From Anas platyrhynchos (lineage: Eukaryota; Chordata; Aves; Anseriformes; Anatidae): a DNA stretch of 64,000 nucleotides. The stretch covers positions 5,493,001 to 5,557,000 of the forward strand of contig NC_092611.1 of assembly GCF_047663525.1 (NCBI RefSeq), given 5' to 3'. Both the position numbers and the translations under genes were made by a program. The notes under the pieces are model-generated. The model did not search any database, was not told the DNA's origin, and was given only the letters and a program-made list of their open reading frames with translations. This document shows, one piece after another, positions 44,794-56,082 of the stretch. Positions within the stretch are counted from its first letter, which is position 1. Each line of letters starts with the position of its first letter.

Positions 44794-47740
44794 ATTTTTT
44801 TAATTATTTTCTTTCTCTCTTGAGGAACATACCTGAAGTTCAAAAAATTAACCCTCTAGTTGCCGTCTGGGCTCACACCAAATGCTATTTTTGCTGTGTG
44901 CATCTGTGCAAGTTAAGAACTACACAAATCAAAGCCAGCTGCTGGAAACTGCTCTGCAGCCAACCCCTCTGGTCGCAGCTGCCCACGGTTTGAAGTGCCC
45001 AAGGCAGCACCCAACACCACAGAGATTCAGCAGCCGATCGCTACTTTTAGTTAAAAAAAAAAAAAAAAGGAAAAAATAAAAGTCACAACGACAAAGAGTA
45101 TGGAACCAGCGGTACTAAGGTTTACTAAAGTTTTCTTTATTGTTATTGTTATTAAAAAAAGTCAGTTCCACTGGTTACCATTGAAACAGCACCAAAGAGC
45201 ACCCTAACGTGTGTTATACATCGGAATACTCGACATTCAAGAAATGGAAACGAGGTTGGATGGTCCAGTCTGTGTGTCAAGAGGCAAGAATTCTTAAAAA
45301 ATAACAATAACAGTTGTCCCACACAACCAGAGACCTGTTGAGTTGTAAAGAAAATACTGTAGAGTTAGGAGGAAATGATATCAAGACCTACCTATGGAAG
45401 TCTAAGAGGGTTCAGAGACTATAAACCTATCAAAGGGGGTTAAAAAGTCTGCGGTCCCCACAGGGGCTGGGGACCCTCCTATGGAGCTGGCGCACGGATG
45501 TAAATTCTCTCTGGATGCCCAAAGGATGGCTCGAGAAACCTACAGAAACGTAGGTGTTTCCGTTTGGTTTCTGTAGGGCTTTCCCATGGGGAAGCACAGA
45601 GGGAGCAGGGTCCCCAGAGCTGGGCAGAAGGTCCCACGTCACCTCCAGGGGCACGGGAGCATCCCCCCGGCTGCTCTCTGCCGGCCCCAGGGAGAAACCG
45701 AGGCAGGGTTGTTTCATCAAGTGCTTGGGAAAGCATTTTAAAAAGGAGAAGTTTGGCCTTAAAGTGCAGCTGGGAGGGCGCTGGCCTCTCCCAGGCGAGC
45801 TGACACCTCTCCAAGCAGCGCCGGGCGCTTTGCCCCGCAGCTCTGCCCCTTTCCCAGCAGGGAGAGCCTGGGAGGGGGCACGAAGCCCCCAGGAAGCAAA
45901 GACCCCGCGAGAAGCAAGCTCCCCCCAGAAAGGCGCTCAGCAACAGCGGATGGACGAAGCGGGGTTGTGTGTACCCAAAAAAAATACATAAAATGGCAGT
46001 GAGGGGAGCGGGATGATGCTGGCCCCGCGGCCGCCCCTTGGTCCCGCGGCGCCCAGGGGAGGAGCGGCTCTTTGTGTCTGTTTGGCATCCAGAGGGTTAA
46101 CGGTACTGTGGAAAGTGTGCTTTGTAAACATTGCTCCTGTTTTTTTTTTTTTTTCTGTAAGTGATTCAAGGGGAGATGGGGAAAAGGAGAAAGCTGCCCA
46201 CGACCCAGCCCACCCTCCCCCAGAGATACCCCAAAGCCAGCCGGCCCGAACGCCGCCAGGGAGCGGCCACGGAGACGTCCTGTCCCTTTGCTTTCTTTTT
46301 CTTTTTTTTAAACATATAAAATACTTCACTTATGTATTTACCGCTAATAAATGCAAGTTAGTTCCATCAAACATGCTTCGCTTTGATATCAAGAAGTGGT
46401 GCTGAACAAATCTTGGCTCGATATTAGAAACACCCTCCCCCCGACCCACCCCCAACGAAGAAGACAGAAAGATCATGGAAAATACAGGTGACACCTACGG
46501 AGGAGACGGTGCCGCTGCCAGGGGGCCAGCTCCGGGCACCCTTCGCCCTCCCAAACGCGTTACATTCGTGCCTCGGTCGGTTGGGGACACGGCGAGACAG
46601 AAGAAAGAGGTCCTGCGTGCCTGGCACCTCTGCAGGGGGAACTGAGCCCAAAACAGCACCGAGGGCCCCCACGGGGCCATGGGACCAAGCCCATGGAGGG
46701 GAGCAGCATCCTCTGGCCCCATTGCACAGCAATCCCTAAATTCTGTCCCCCCAAGGAGAGGAGCAGAGGGATGGCTCCAGCATCTCCCCCAGGCTGGGCT
46801 GGGTGCTGAAAGCACAGCTGGAGCCTTGAGGGAGCGCAGAGCCCACGGGTGGATGCCCAGGGGGAGATGTGACCCCAAGGGAAACAGCGGGGTCACGGCG
46901 AGCATCAGGGGACGTGGCGGGTCTGTATTGCTTTGAAGATAAATCCCAGAGCACCCCCACCACATTCAGGGCGTTGATGAGCCGACCCCTCCATGGTACC
47001 CGTGCGGGTAAGAGCAGCCCGCAGGGCCCCGCTCCGCCTCCACGCTCTGAGATCTTCTCTTCCCAAAGAGGTATTTAAGCGCCGGGGCCAGGCCCTACAC
47101 TGGGAGACAGCACCGAGGCCGCCCAGCCAGGACTGCAGGAGCACCGAAGAGACCAAATCCCCTTTGCCCACACCAAGGGGGCTGCGCTGGGGTGGCACCG
47201 GCTCTGCCCCCCGTCCCCCAGGCGTGTGGGTTTCCAAAGGCAGCGAGGACAGGATGCACGGGGAGCCCGTCCCCACAGCACCCCCACCACGTCCCGTGCC
47301 ACCGGGCTGCAAGCAGCCACGTCCTTCCCACTGCCGATAGCACCCTTTGAGCTAAAATTCCACTTGTTTCTCTGAAAAAAAATGAAAAATAAAAAGCAAG
47401 ATGCGTGCCCCTCCGTGGAAGCACCACCGGGCACCATCACCTCGCCACGGCACGAGTCAAGCTGGCAGCAGCCGGGGCTCCCCGGGGAGCCCCCCAACCC
47501 CGCTCCTAATTTTATTTTATTTTATTTTTTTTCCACTTTTTCTACTGAAGCAGCAAGGCGACAGCGAGCAGCAGCGACGACGACCGCGCGGCGGGACAGC
47601 AGGCGAAGCAGAGCACACCACCTCGGAGGGCAGACCCCGCACCAAGCCCCCAGCCTCAGCCAGCCCTCTCCCCCCCCCTCGCCACCGTATTGCTCAGACA
47701 GCACTAGGCATGGATACAAAAATAAAACAGCTATGTGGCT

Positions 47741-47790
47741 TAGATATATATATTTTTTTATATATATATATTTGTATATATATTTTTTTT
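47741..47790. repeat. (TA)n low-complexity tract
   Basis: Repeated TATATATA interrupted by T-runs. It lies within the most UTR-like AT-rich block of the region. Confidence 0.9.
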
Positions 47791-47951
47791 GTCTATTTAT
47801 AGGTGGATGGAGAAGCAGAGAAGCCTAAGCGCAATATAATGTAAAAATACTCGCTCTGCTCCCGCTGTTTTACACTCTTTCCACCTCTGACAGCCTCTCT
47901 CATGCTGCACAGAAGTTTCTGACACCTAGTACTAAGGAATTATTTTAAATA

Positions 47952-48043
47952 TTTATTCTCCCCCCCCTTCTAAAATAGAAAGTCACTATATATTTGTATA
48001 ATTTTATATACAACGCAGTTTCGATACACCAATATCCTTTATT
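47952..48043 (-). terminator. Two internal poly(A) signals
   Basis: AATAAA on the minus strand at 48043-48038 and 47957-47952. They could serve an early cleavage site of the long 3'UTR-like sequence. No direct evidence of use. Confidence 0.35.
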
Positions 48044-48110
48044 TAAATAGAGATACTGGGGCTCGTTTCTCTGGTCATTTCCTATTTGAAGTGCTGGGTG
48101 GGCAGGAATC

Positions 48111-51100
48111 ACAGGGGCTTCAAGACCACAGGGCTGAAGCCTGGGACTTGAGGATGGGCACCCCCTTGGCAGCCCTCTCGGCAGAGAACTGGCACAAAAC
48201 TCCCCCCCGGGAGAGAAATTGGTATTTCGATGGTAAAGCAAAAACCTGGGCAAATTCTCCCCCCTGTGGTGACGAGAAGGGGCTGGCCGCTGTGCATGGC
48301 TGGAACCAGTGCCCAGCAGCCCCCTCCCAGTTCCTGGTGTCCCCAGAGCCCCCAGCCTCACACAGGGACACTGCAGGGGACAGGCATGCGCCCCCCTGCT
48401 CCGACCAGTGCAAAAACTAAAGGATGCCAGCCCCTCCGTACCGCACTCCCTGCCCCAGTGCAACCAGTATAAAACCCCTATCACCTACCACTACGGCGCA
48501 TGCTTGCAGCATCCAAACCCCCAAACCCTGAGCAGCCCCTCTGCCCCCTCCCCATATTCGGTCCTTCATCCGTCCATGCACGTATCAAAAATCACCCAGA
48601 GCCCCAGGGATTCGGGATGCTTTGGGCACACGCCCTGAGGTCACCCAGCACCGCTGGGCGAGACACCCGCTGCCACACACGACAAGGGATGGGCAGTTTA
48701 GACAGCACAAACCTGCCAGGCCAAAACACACAGAAATGGGGAAATTGGGGAAATACTGCTTCGTGTGGCCCCAGCTCCTCCCGGTCACTCGGAGAGGGGA
48801 GCAGGCTCCATCCTCCAGCCTCTCCCAGGAGCCTGGAGCCGTGAAGTCTGCATGCAGCAGTGGACATAATGGAAATAAAGATCAGTGCTAGCTTCCTTCT
48901 CTTCTGTGAGCAGAAGGTGCCAAATCACACGTGCCATCACTGCTCCCTCAGCCAGCAACAGCCCTGCAGTACCTGGCTCGTGCATTTCCCCTACAGATGC
49001 TTTCCCTACAGATTTCAGCAACCACCTCTAATAGGAACCAGCTACACCTCACAGCCTCTCCTCTGCAAGGACAGAGAAAGAGAAGCAAAACCACCTAGAA
49101 AAACAAAACAAAACTAAGCTGAAGGGTGGAAATGGGAGCCAACATCCCCTTTAAAGGGTTACCCCATGCCCAAGCAGCATGGGGATGGGCTCTCTGGTGT
49201 GCGATGAGCATCCAAAAAAAATAATTCAGCCATCCCCATGCCCAGAGCCATCACACACTTTGCAATTTCAGCCCACGTCATTGCTGCCTGCGACCACAGC
49301 GGGTCCAGCCTGCCTTTGTGCCCTGCAAGGGGCTCCCGATTCAGTGCGCAAAGCGGCAATGCTGCAGCGCATCGAGCGGGCGAGCTCTGATGTCGTCTCC
49401 GGTGCCTTTGGTGGATGAATCCCCTGCCCCAAAAAGTCCTGCTAATGAGTTTAAAAAAAGGCCTGGCTCCACACAGCGCCTGGGAGGGAGGCAGAACATC
49501 TCGTCCCGCAGAGGAACCGCCGCTGGGACAGCCTGGCCCTGCGTGCGCGGCGCTCCGCAGCCAATTTAGCCGCATCCCTCTCATCTCGTCTGACTCACGC
49601 TCTTCTGGGAAGCACAGATGCAAAAGCAAAATGCTTTAACGTGAGTAACCAGAGAGCAGCATCTACATGGATTTTTAGATAAGGGATTCTGCACGGCGTT
49701 GCTTTCCCTTTGAAGGATCGCAGTGGCACCACAGCTGAGGCAACGTGATGTTTCTTTCCGCTTTAATGCCCCACATGCAGGCAAAAGGCCCCTCGCTCCC
49801 ACCTCCTTCTCATTATCACAGCCCAGTGATGAGTCATGTACAATGAACACAGCAAAAATAAAGGGGGGAACATAAAAAAGAAACCTGGTCCTGCGTAGCA
49901 GGGACAGGGACACAGTGAAGGGCAGGCCTGTTGCCACGGTGTGTGGAGAGGTGCCCTGTGCCCATCCGCTCCCAAATCCCAAACCTGGCTGCTCCCGCCC
50001 CCTGCCCGACTTTGGCCATCCCAATCCCCCCCACCACTACCAACAGAGCTCTAAACACTCTCCCCCTATAGACAAACATTGCCTTTACATGCAAATATAC
50101 CAGACTTCGCATACATATCTACCCTTGTCCTACACGTCTCTATATATTTATATCTCATATATACATTGCTTTTAGCTCCGGCTCCTTGAAAAGACTTCCT
50201 TCCACACAAAAAGCATCAGCTCTGCCAGCTCAGGGCTGCAGCGAGCCCAAGCGGGATGTGGAGAAACCCCTGCAGACTGCAAGCCTTCAGGCCTCCCAGG
50301 AAAACCTCCCTGCTCTCCGAAAAAATACCCCAAGCTCAGAAGCACAGCGGAAAACACGTGCCAAAACCAGCCCAGATCTCAGAAAAATCCAAATTCTCCC
50401 TCACTGCCTTGAGGAGGAGGGGAAACCAAAATGCCAGGCACATTTCATCCTAACCCAAACTGCAGGATGTGAGCAGCAGTAAGCCGAGAGGCGTGTGTCA
50501 TGCCCAGGTGCCACAGATGTGACTCAGCCAGAGAGCTCAGCACAAGCCCTAAGCCCTCAGCACCCCTGTAGGTAGGCACAGCAGGGCTGTTACTCTCTTT
50601 ATAGAGAGGGGGAAACCAAAGCAGAAGTCCTTCTGGGCAAACCTTTCCCTGCAGTTTGGCACCTGCCAAAACTCCCTCACGGGCTGTGACAAGCACAGCG
50701 TGGTGGCACTGGATGGGGTGACAAGGACGCGCACACAGACACTCCAGCCTCGTGCCCACCAGCCACCCAGAACAGCCTCAAAACCCCAAGTGACCAACAC
50801 ACAGCAGCAACAGGGAACTCCCTGCCCTAGGAAAATCACCAGGTACCCACACGAGCACTTCCCAGCATCTCGGGAGTAAATGGGGCCCATTCTGCATGGG
50901 GGGCTTCCACGTGGAGCCACCCACACCAGTGGCACCTCAAGGTGCCCTCCTGTGCCAGAGGTGCCCCTGGCACCTCCCGGAGCCTTCAGCCCAGGGTCAG
51001 GGTGCAGGTCCATGAGAGAGCTGCAAAGAGAGCTCCAGGCTCCCATCCTACAGACCCCATCTCAGTGCCCGTGCACGCAGCCCCAGGCAGGCACAGGAAC

Positions 51101-52329
51101 AGAGCCCTACCAGCAGCCACAAAACCCTCCTGCTCTCCCCGCTGGCACTGACTTGCGTTTTCACTCACGTAAACACTGCAAAACCAAACCATCAAAAAAA
51201 CAAAACCCAAGCCATCGGTGGGTTTGCACAGCAAAGTTACCTGAAAAATACCTGGCCTAGATCGCTCAACAGCTCCTGCCACAAAACCAGGCAGCACATC
51301 TCCACATCCAGACCTGCCTGCAAAGGGAAAGCACCAATTTTGTGTGCAGGGTGCGCAGGACGGCACCCTACAGCCACCCTTTCAAGGGGTCCACACCTCT
51401 CTACTTTATCCACCCTCAGCTTGGGGCAGCCGTATCCTGCCTGTTTCTCACTTCCTAATGCTTGCAGAACAAACCTGCAGCAACCTCGGTGCTCCCTCAG
51501 CCCCACAGCCTGGCTGCAGCGGGCAGAGCCCACCAGGAACCCCTACCTAGGGCACTGCTCCCACCCACCAGCAGCACCGGGCCCCCAGAGCTGGTGCTCG
51601 CTGCATGGACACATTGGCACAGCCCAAGGACAATGCCCTCATCAGGCACAGAAGCATTTTATCCACCACAGCCCAGCTCGTTGCATGAGACCTAATGGAA
51701 CGCATCGCGTTTGCGCCATGCAAGGAGGAACCACACGTTTACCACCGCAGCAAGAACCATCTACCTCGGACAAGCTTACAAAATAAGAGAGTTTGGCCCA
51801 TGAAGATAAAAAAAATCAAGATATATTTTGCAGCATGAAAGAAAAAGGAAAAAAAGCAGCAGCAGCCGTGTTTGCAAACAACCAAAACAAAACGGAGTTC
51901 AAACAGGGATGGAATGGGGGAAAACGTTTGGCATCGTCTGGCACAGCTTCGATGTCCCAGGTCCGCGGGAGGAGAGGAGAGGAGAGAAACCCCATAAGGG
52001 CATGGAAACCAGAGAGCTGGGAGAAGCGAGGAAGTTGCCAAAGCAAGAGGCGAGCCCATCTGCCAAAGCACGGCCCAGCACGTGGCAAGAGTCTATCAGA
52101 AGGTAACTCGGTCTAGCGGGGAAAGGAGGTAAGGATGGTTTAGGGAAGAGACGCGTCCACGAGGCGCCCTGGCGGGATTTCCCACTCCAGCAGCGTGGCA
52201 GGTACACGGCTGAAAGAGAGAGGGCTGCAGCTCCAGCCTTTAAAGGTCGAAGACCATGAAAAGCAGGGGGGCCCATCAGCTCAAAACACCTGCAAAAAGG
52301 AAAACAAACTCTCAAAAGATTGACCAAGC
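48111..52329. other. Non-coding stretch, no gene seen
   Basis: GC-rich DNA with overlapping chance frames up to 179 codons. It could be 3'UTR or intron of the minus-strand gene to the right. No exon-like frame with splice borders, RNA gene or repeat family recognised. Confidence 0.45.
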
Positions 52330-52720
52330 AAGCTGGCGCGCTCCGTCAACCTTCCCTGCGCTCCAAATCCTCCTCCTTACGGCGGGGACGGGGGCACGGT
52401 CCCGAGGTCAAAACCTCAAGAGCCCGAAGACACTGCCTTGCCCGTAGCAAACGGGCATCGCAAATAGCTTGGAAAGCACTCGAAGAAAAAAAGGAAGCTT
52501 TCTGCTAGAGAGGTCCAGGCCACGAGAGCGAAAGGACGAGCGAGTGAGCTGCGGCACGGAGCCTACGCGCCCCCCACCCAGCGGGGCATCGCGCCGCGGA
52601 GCGTCCCCGGCCCCGCGCGGGGTGAACGTCACCTGTGGGGCTCACGTCCACGACCGAGGCACCCGCTCGCCCCATCGGGCATCCTCAGGGAGGCTGGATG
52701 CGGCCCCCCACGGCCCCGTG
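52330..52720. promoter_or_regulatory. CpG-rich patch, possible CpG island
   Basis: High density of CG dinucleotides (for example GCATCGCGCCGCGGAGCG near 52586) compared with the flanks. No start codon plus donor arrangement looked convincing on either strand. May mark a promoter or simply a GC-rich UTR segment. Confidence 0.4.
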
Positions 52721-53756
52721 TCCTCTCCGCTGCAACATCAGCCACGGTCTGGGGCAGAAATCAGCTCCTCTCGCACCCACGCCAGGGAGCTGAAGTCACC
52801 CGGGCAGAGTTTTTCCCACTGCCGAACGGGCAAATGGCATTAAATCAATTCAGATCCAAGTGGATTCTAGGTAAAGCCCTAAAACACACTCAAATAAAAG
52901 AAACACTCGGTCATACTGTTAGCAAAGTCGAAGTCTCGCTCTGGTGGTTGATGGCATTACATCAGGTCACGAGGTTCTCGAAATAAAAAAAGAGCCCTGA
53001 TGCAGGCTTAGGGAGAGAGGCATTTCTGAGCAACCCTCCCTCCTTCCCGAGACAAATCGACAAATCTGCTCACGGTTTGAAGACCACCTAAATGAAGTTG
53101 TTAAAGCTTGAAAATATCTCCTTATCGATTAGAGGATTCTGTCAAGTGGTTTGAACCTAAGGCAGGGCTTTGAGATTTGGAAAGACGCGGTGCTCTGCTG
53201 CCACTGTCGCAGGTTTCCGAACACCCCGATGGAAGAGGAAGCACAACATCCTGGAAAAACAGCAATTTCTAGGCAGACTGACGAACAGATTTCTACCTAG
53301 AACCTCCTGGGGAGTTTGGCTTGTTGGCATTGCCGTCCCCCGACCCCTCGCCCTGGCCAGGCAGGCGAGAGCTCGCGCGTTTCTCCAAACATCGAAGCCC
53401 TTTGAGGTTCAACCAGCAGCAAGAGCAATAACCAAGGCAAACCACAATTAAAGGCGAGATTGCAGAGCATCTCTTGGCAGTTCTACCTGGGAATAAACTA
53501 AAGTTTTGCAAGCAAATGGCAAGCCCATGGCAAAAAAAAATGCCTACAGGCTCTTGGGTTCTCCTGACAATTTCTCCACAGCCTGAATCCACTTAAAGCA
53601 AGGATATCCACAGGAAGTACTTGGTATTTATTCCCAGGCAGGCTGGCGGGTTTAGCACTTTACCAGAGAGGAAGAAGTGTGCAAACCTGAATTAAGTGTT
53701 CGATCTTACCACTTCAAAAAAAAATATCTCTAACTATTTTGAAGGTAGGGTTCACG
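52721..53756. other. Non-coding stretch, no gene seen
   Basis: Moderately AT-rich DNA at 52.83-53.16 kb with AATAAAAGAAAC on the + strand. No exon or repeat family recognised. Confidence 0.45.
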
Positions 53757-53975
53757 TGGTAGTAATAGCACTCAGTACGCAGGTAGCACTGGCAGCCCGT
53801 AGACAGCCAAGTGCTTGACAAAAGTGCTGAAATATGACTTGTCCCCATTTTACAGATGGGAGAACTGAGGCACAGAGAGGCTCGGTGACTTGCCCAAGGC
53901 CACGCAGTTTGAGAGTGGAGGCGGAGCAGGGAAGAGAAGCCGAAGCCAGGTGGTTCTTGGAGCAGGCTACAGCTT
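53757..53975 (-). mobile_element. MIR SINE copy (CORE-SINE family)
   Basis: Read on the minus strand it contains the conserved MIR core: GGCCTTGGGCAAGTCACC, CTCTCTGTGCCTCAGTT and CCCATCTGTAAAATGGGGA in the right order and spacing. AAGCACTTGGC and GTGCTATTACTACC follow at the 3' side. The 5' tRNA-derived part is weak. MIR elements spread before the amniote radiation, and most copies in birds are too decayed to see. This one is strikingly readable. Confidence 0.85.
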
Positions 53976-55240
53976 CCCTGCCGAAAAAAAGGCCTACGTA
54001 ACCCAGAGAAACGTCAATTGCCAAAAGGAACCTGCCCTAGGAAGAGGAAATACATTCTGGTGAAGAGTTAGGACAGCATTACCACGAGGGGAACAGCGGG
54101 GCTCCTGGGACGGGGCAAAGAGAGGGACAAGTCCCAAAGCAGGTGTCGCAGGTCGCCTGGGCAGCTGGGCTGAAGCAGGAGGAAGGGGCACGCAGCGAAA
54201 CCAGCAGCACCACGGGTCAGACCGATGCGAAATGCTGGGCTGAGCTTTGCGAGGCTGCTCGGAGAAGCCGTCCGCCGTGAGCCACGGAGCCGGGCACTTC
54301 CCAGCCGCCCTCGCTCGGGATCAGCGAGCTGCCAACGAGAGGCTTTGGGGTCTACGCAGCCCAACCCCGCTCGCTCGCACCCCTACAACGGCGTCGCCCC
54401 GTTCTGCAGTTACGGATAAAGATGACAAACGTTACCGTAGGACGAAATCACATCACTGCACGGCACTGGAGAACATTTGCTAGTGATACACGGAGTGTCA
54501 GGAAGGATTGAGCAAAACCACCCTCATCTAGGCTGACACAAGCCATGCTCACCCGCGGGTGAAAACAGGCCCGTACCTGCGTGCTTGCAAAGTGTTCGGC
54601 ACACGTTAACAAGGTTAAAGCACATATGCACAGACAGATTGTGATTTCTCAATCTCAGGCTGGTTGGAAGCCTTGGGGTCTTTCTGGTTTTCCCTTTCAG
54701 AGATCGGTAAGGGAAGATGTCAGTGACATTGTTGTTGCTGTTATCTTCACATAAAGGGAGGCTGGGAAGGGGGAGGCAAGGAGATTTTCACAATTACAGC
54801 TTTCCTGGGATTATTTTCTCATTCTATCATAATCAGATTCAGGGGATTACCAGTTGTTAGTTGGACTGGTAGTTTCATGTCAATTAATTACGCCCCGCGT
54901 CATTTCTTCCAGCGATTCAGGGCCAGCTGCTTAACTCCACAATTTCTACCTACACGCACGCTGCAGAAGCAGATGTCAAAAGCTCCGCCTGTGCCTTTTA
55001 CATCTGGAGATCTTTTCCGAAACCAAGGAGCAACACCCCCTGCCCACCCCCCTGAAGCCATAAGGGGGAGATGCAGATCAGAGCAGCCCCAGGCATCCCC
55101 CCTGGACCCCAGCCCACCCCAGGGTCCCCCCCAGCTCATCCTTGCCATGACCCCCCGGCCCGGCGTGCACGCAGACGAGGCTCCAGCTCCCTCCAAACCC
55201 CTATTATTATTTTTTTTAACCTTCTTGGGCCGGCGCGAGG
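53976..55240. other. Sequence just beyond the terminal coding exon; probable 3'UTR
   Basis: On the minus strand this directly follows the stop codon at 55241-55243 and so should begin the 3'UTR. A CpG-richer patch lies at 54.18-54.42 kb. An AT-rich, non-repetitive block at 54.77-54.91 kb (ATTTTCACAATTACAGC, GTCAATTAATTACG) has an enhancer- or UTR-like texture. No further exon recognised. Confidence 0.4.
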
Positions 55241-55464
55241 CTAAAGCAAAGTGGCGTGCCCGCTGGGGTCGTCGTGGTCCACGCTGTTGAGGATGGCTGT
55301 CTGGTCTTCGGGGAGCTGCCGGTGGCAGAGGTCGTCCTTGAGCGCCGAGAGGCGGGCGAAGGGGTCCTGACGAGGGTGTCTCTTCTTCTTGCGGAGGCAG
55401 ACAGCTTCGTCAGGCCACAGTACCTGAGAGCTGGGAAGGTGCTGAACCTGGGAGGCAGAGCCGT
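55241..55464 (-). CDS. Terminal coding exon of an unrecognised minus-strand gene
   Basis: Acceptor TCCTCTCCTCCGCAG|ACGGCTC. The first two bases complete a codon begun in the exon at 55961-56082, giving asparagine. Seventy-three further codons follow to TAG at 55241-55243. The sequence includes QVQHLPSSQVLWPDEAVCL, a basic LRKKKRHPRQDPFARLSALK segment and an acidic end (SVDHDDPSGHATLL). The basic cluster could be a nuclear localisation signal. No catalytic or binding domain is visible and I cannot name the family. Composition, phase and the lysine-rich neighbour exon make it a real-looking C-terminus. It is the only coding sequence near the UTR-like region at 43.8-48.1 kb. Confidence 0.6.
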
Positions 55465-55960
55465 CTGCGGAGGAGAGGAGGCAGATGGGTGAGAGGCAGT
55501 GGTGCCAGGTGTGCCACAAAACAGATTACATTGAGCTCCGGTCCTCCGCCCCGTGCCACCCCAAACCCTGTTGCCCGAGAGGTGGGGAAGGGGGAGACTT
55601 TGGCTGGAAGGAGAAAGGGTGTTTGCAAGGGAGGAAGGGGAAGGTCACCTCGAGGGGAGTGGAGAGAGGAAGAGGTCAGGATGTGGGCTCTGCCATGTGA
55701 GAAGTAGGTTGGGCAGCATGAAAAAGAACACAAAATCCTAAAGAAAGCCGCTAGAGATGGGTAGATGTTAAAGGATGGAAGAGGAATGGTTTGGAGCAGG
55801 GGAAGGACAGCGCATGGGGCAAGCAGCCATCCATTTGGGAGGCAGGAGCTGGGCAGGAGCCCAGAGACCAACCCAGTGCTGGAGCCAGCGGGGACCAGCC
55901 TGAGCTGTCCACGGGGCACCGAGGGGACGCTGCTGGGGACCGTGGGGTCCTCACACTCAC
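55465..55960 (-). other. Intron between the last two coding exons
   Basis: 496 bases with GTGAGT at the 5' end and TCCTCTCCTCCGCAG at the 3' end on the minus strand. The frame stays open across part of it by chance, producing a 291-codon read-through frame that is not the real product. Confidence 0.55.
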
Positions 55961-56082
55961 TGGATTGTTTTCTGTTTTTCGAGGAGCCCTTGGATGACTT
56001 TTTGGGCTTCTTTATCCGCTGGTATTTCAGAGCTTCGAGCCTCTCAGGTGCAGCAGCGTCCCCGGACGGAGATGGACGTTTT
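55961..56082 (-). CDS. Penultimate coding exon of the same minus-strand gene
   Basis: Acceptor TTTTCCTTTCTAG|AAAACG, donor CAATCCA|GTGAGT. It enters after a two-base phase and leaves one base, matching the terminal exon. Encodes KRPSPSGDAAAPERLEALKY then QRIKKPKKSSKGSSKNRKQS, a strongly basic lysine/serine tail of bipartite-NLS type. Preceding exons were not found in this window. What is seen is about 115 residues of C-terminus. Could be the intracellular tail of a membrane protein or the end of a nuclear protein; the sequence does not decide. Confidence 0.6.

Larger units (their letters stand above)
43825..48110 (-). other. Probable 3'UTR of a minus-strand gene
   Basis: Several AT-rich, non-repetitive blocks (43.85-44.09, 44.64-44.80, 45.10-45.45, 46.30-46.42, 47.70-48.08 kb) have the texture of long vertebrate 3'UTRs. 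They carry repeated minus-strand AATAAA signals at 43.83, 43.85, 45.14, 47.95 and 48.04 kb. GC-rich segments lie between the blocks, and no coding exon is visible. The nearest upstream coding exon on this strand ends at 55241, so a 7-11 kb 3'UTR, or one interrupted by unseen exons or introns, would be needed. Confidence 0.4.

Noticed and set aside
49581-50024. Cysteine-rich minus-strand frame (NPCRCCSLVTHVKAFCFCIC near its end)
   Set aside because: Cysteine spacing fits no growth-factor or zinc-finger pattern I know, and there are no splice sites or in-phase neighbours.
52400-52720. CpG-rich patch as a possible first exon
   Set aside because: Neither strand gives a start codon followed by a good donor with plausible coding sequence, so it is listed only as a CpG-rich patch.
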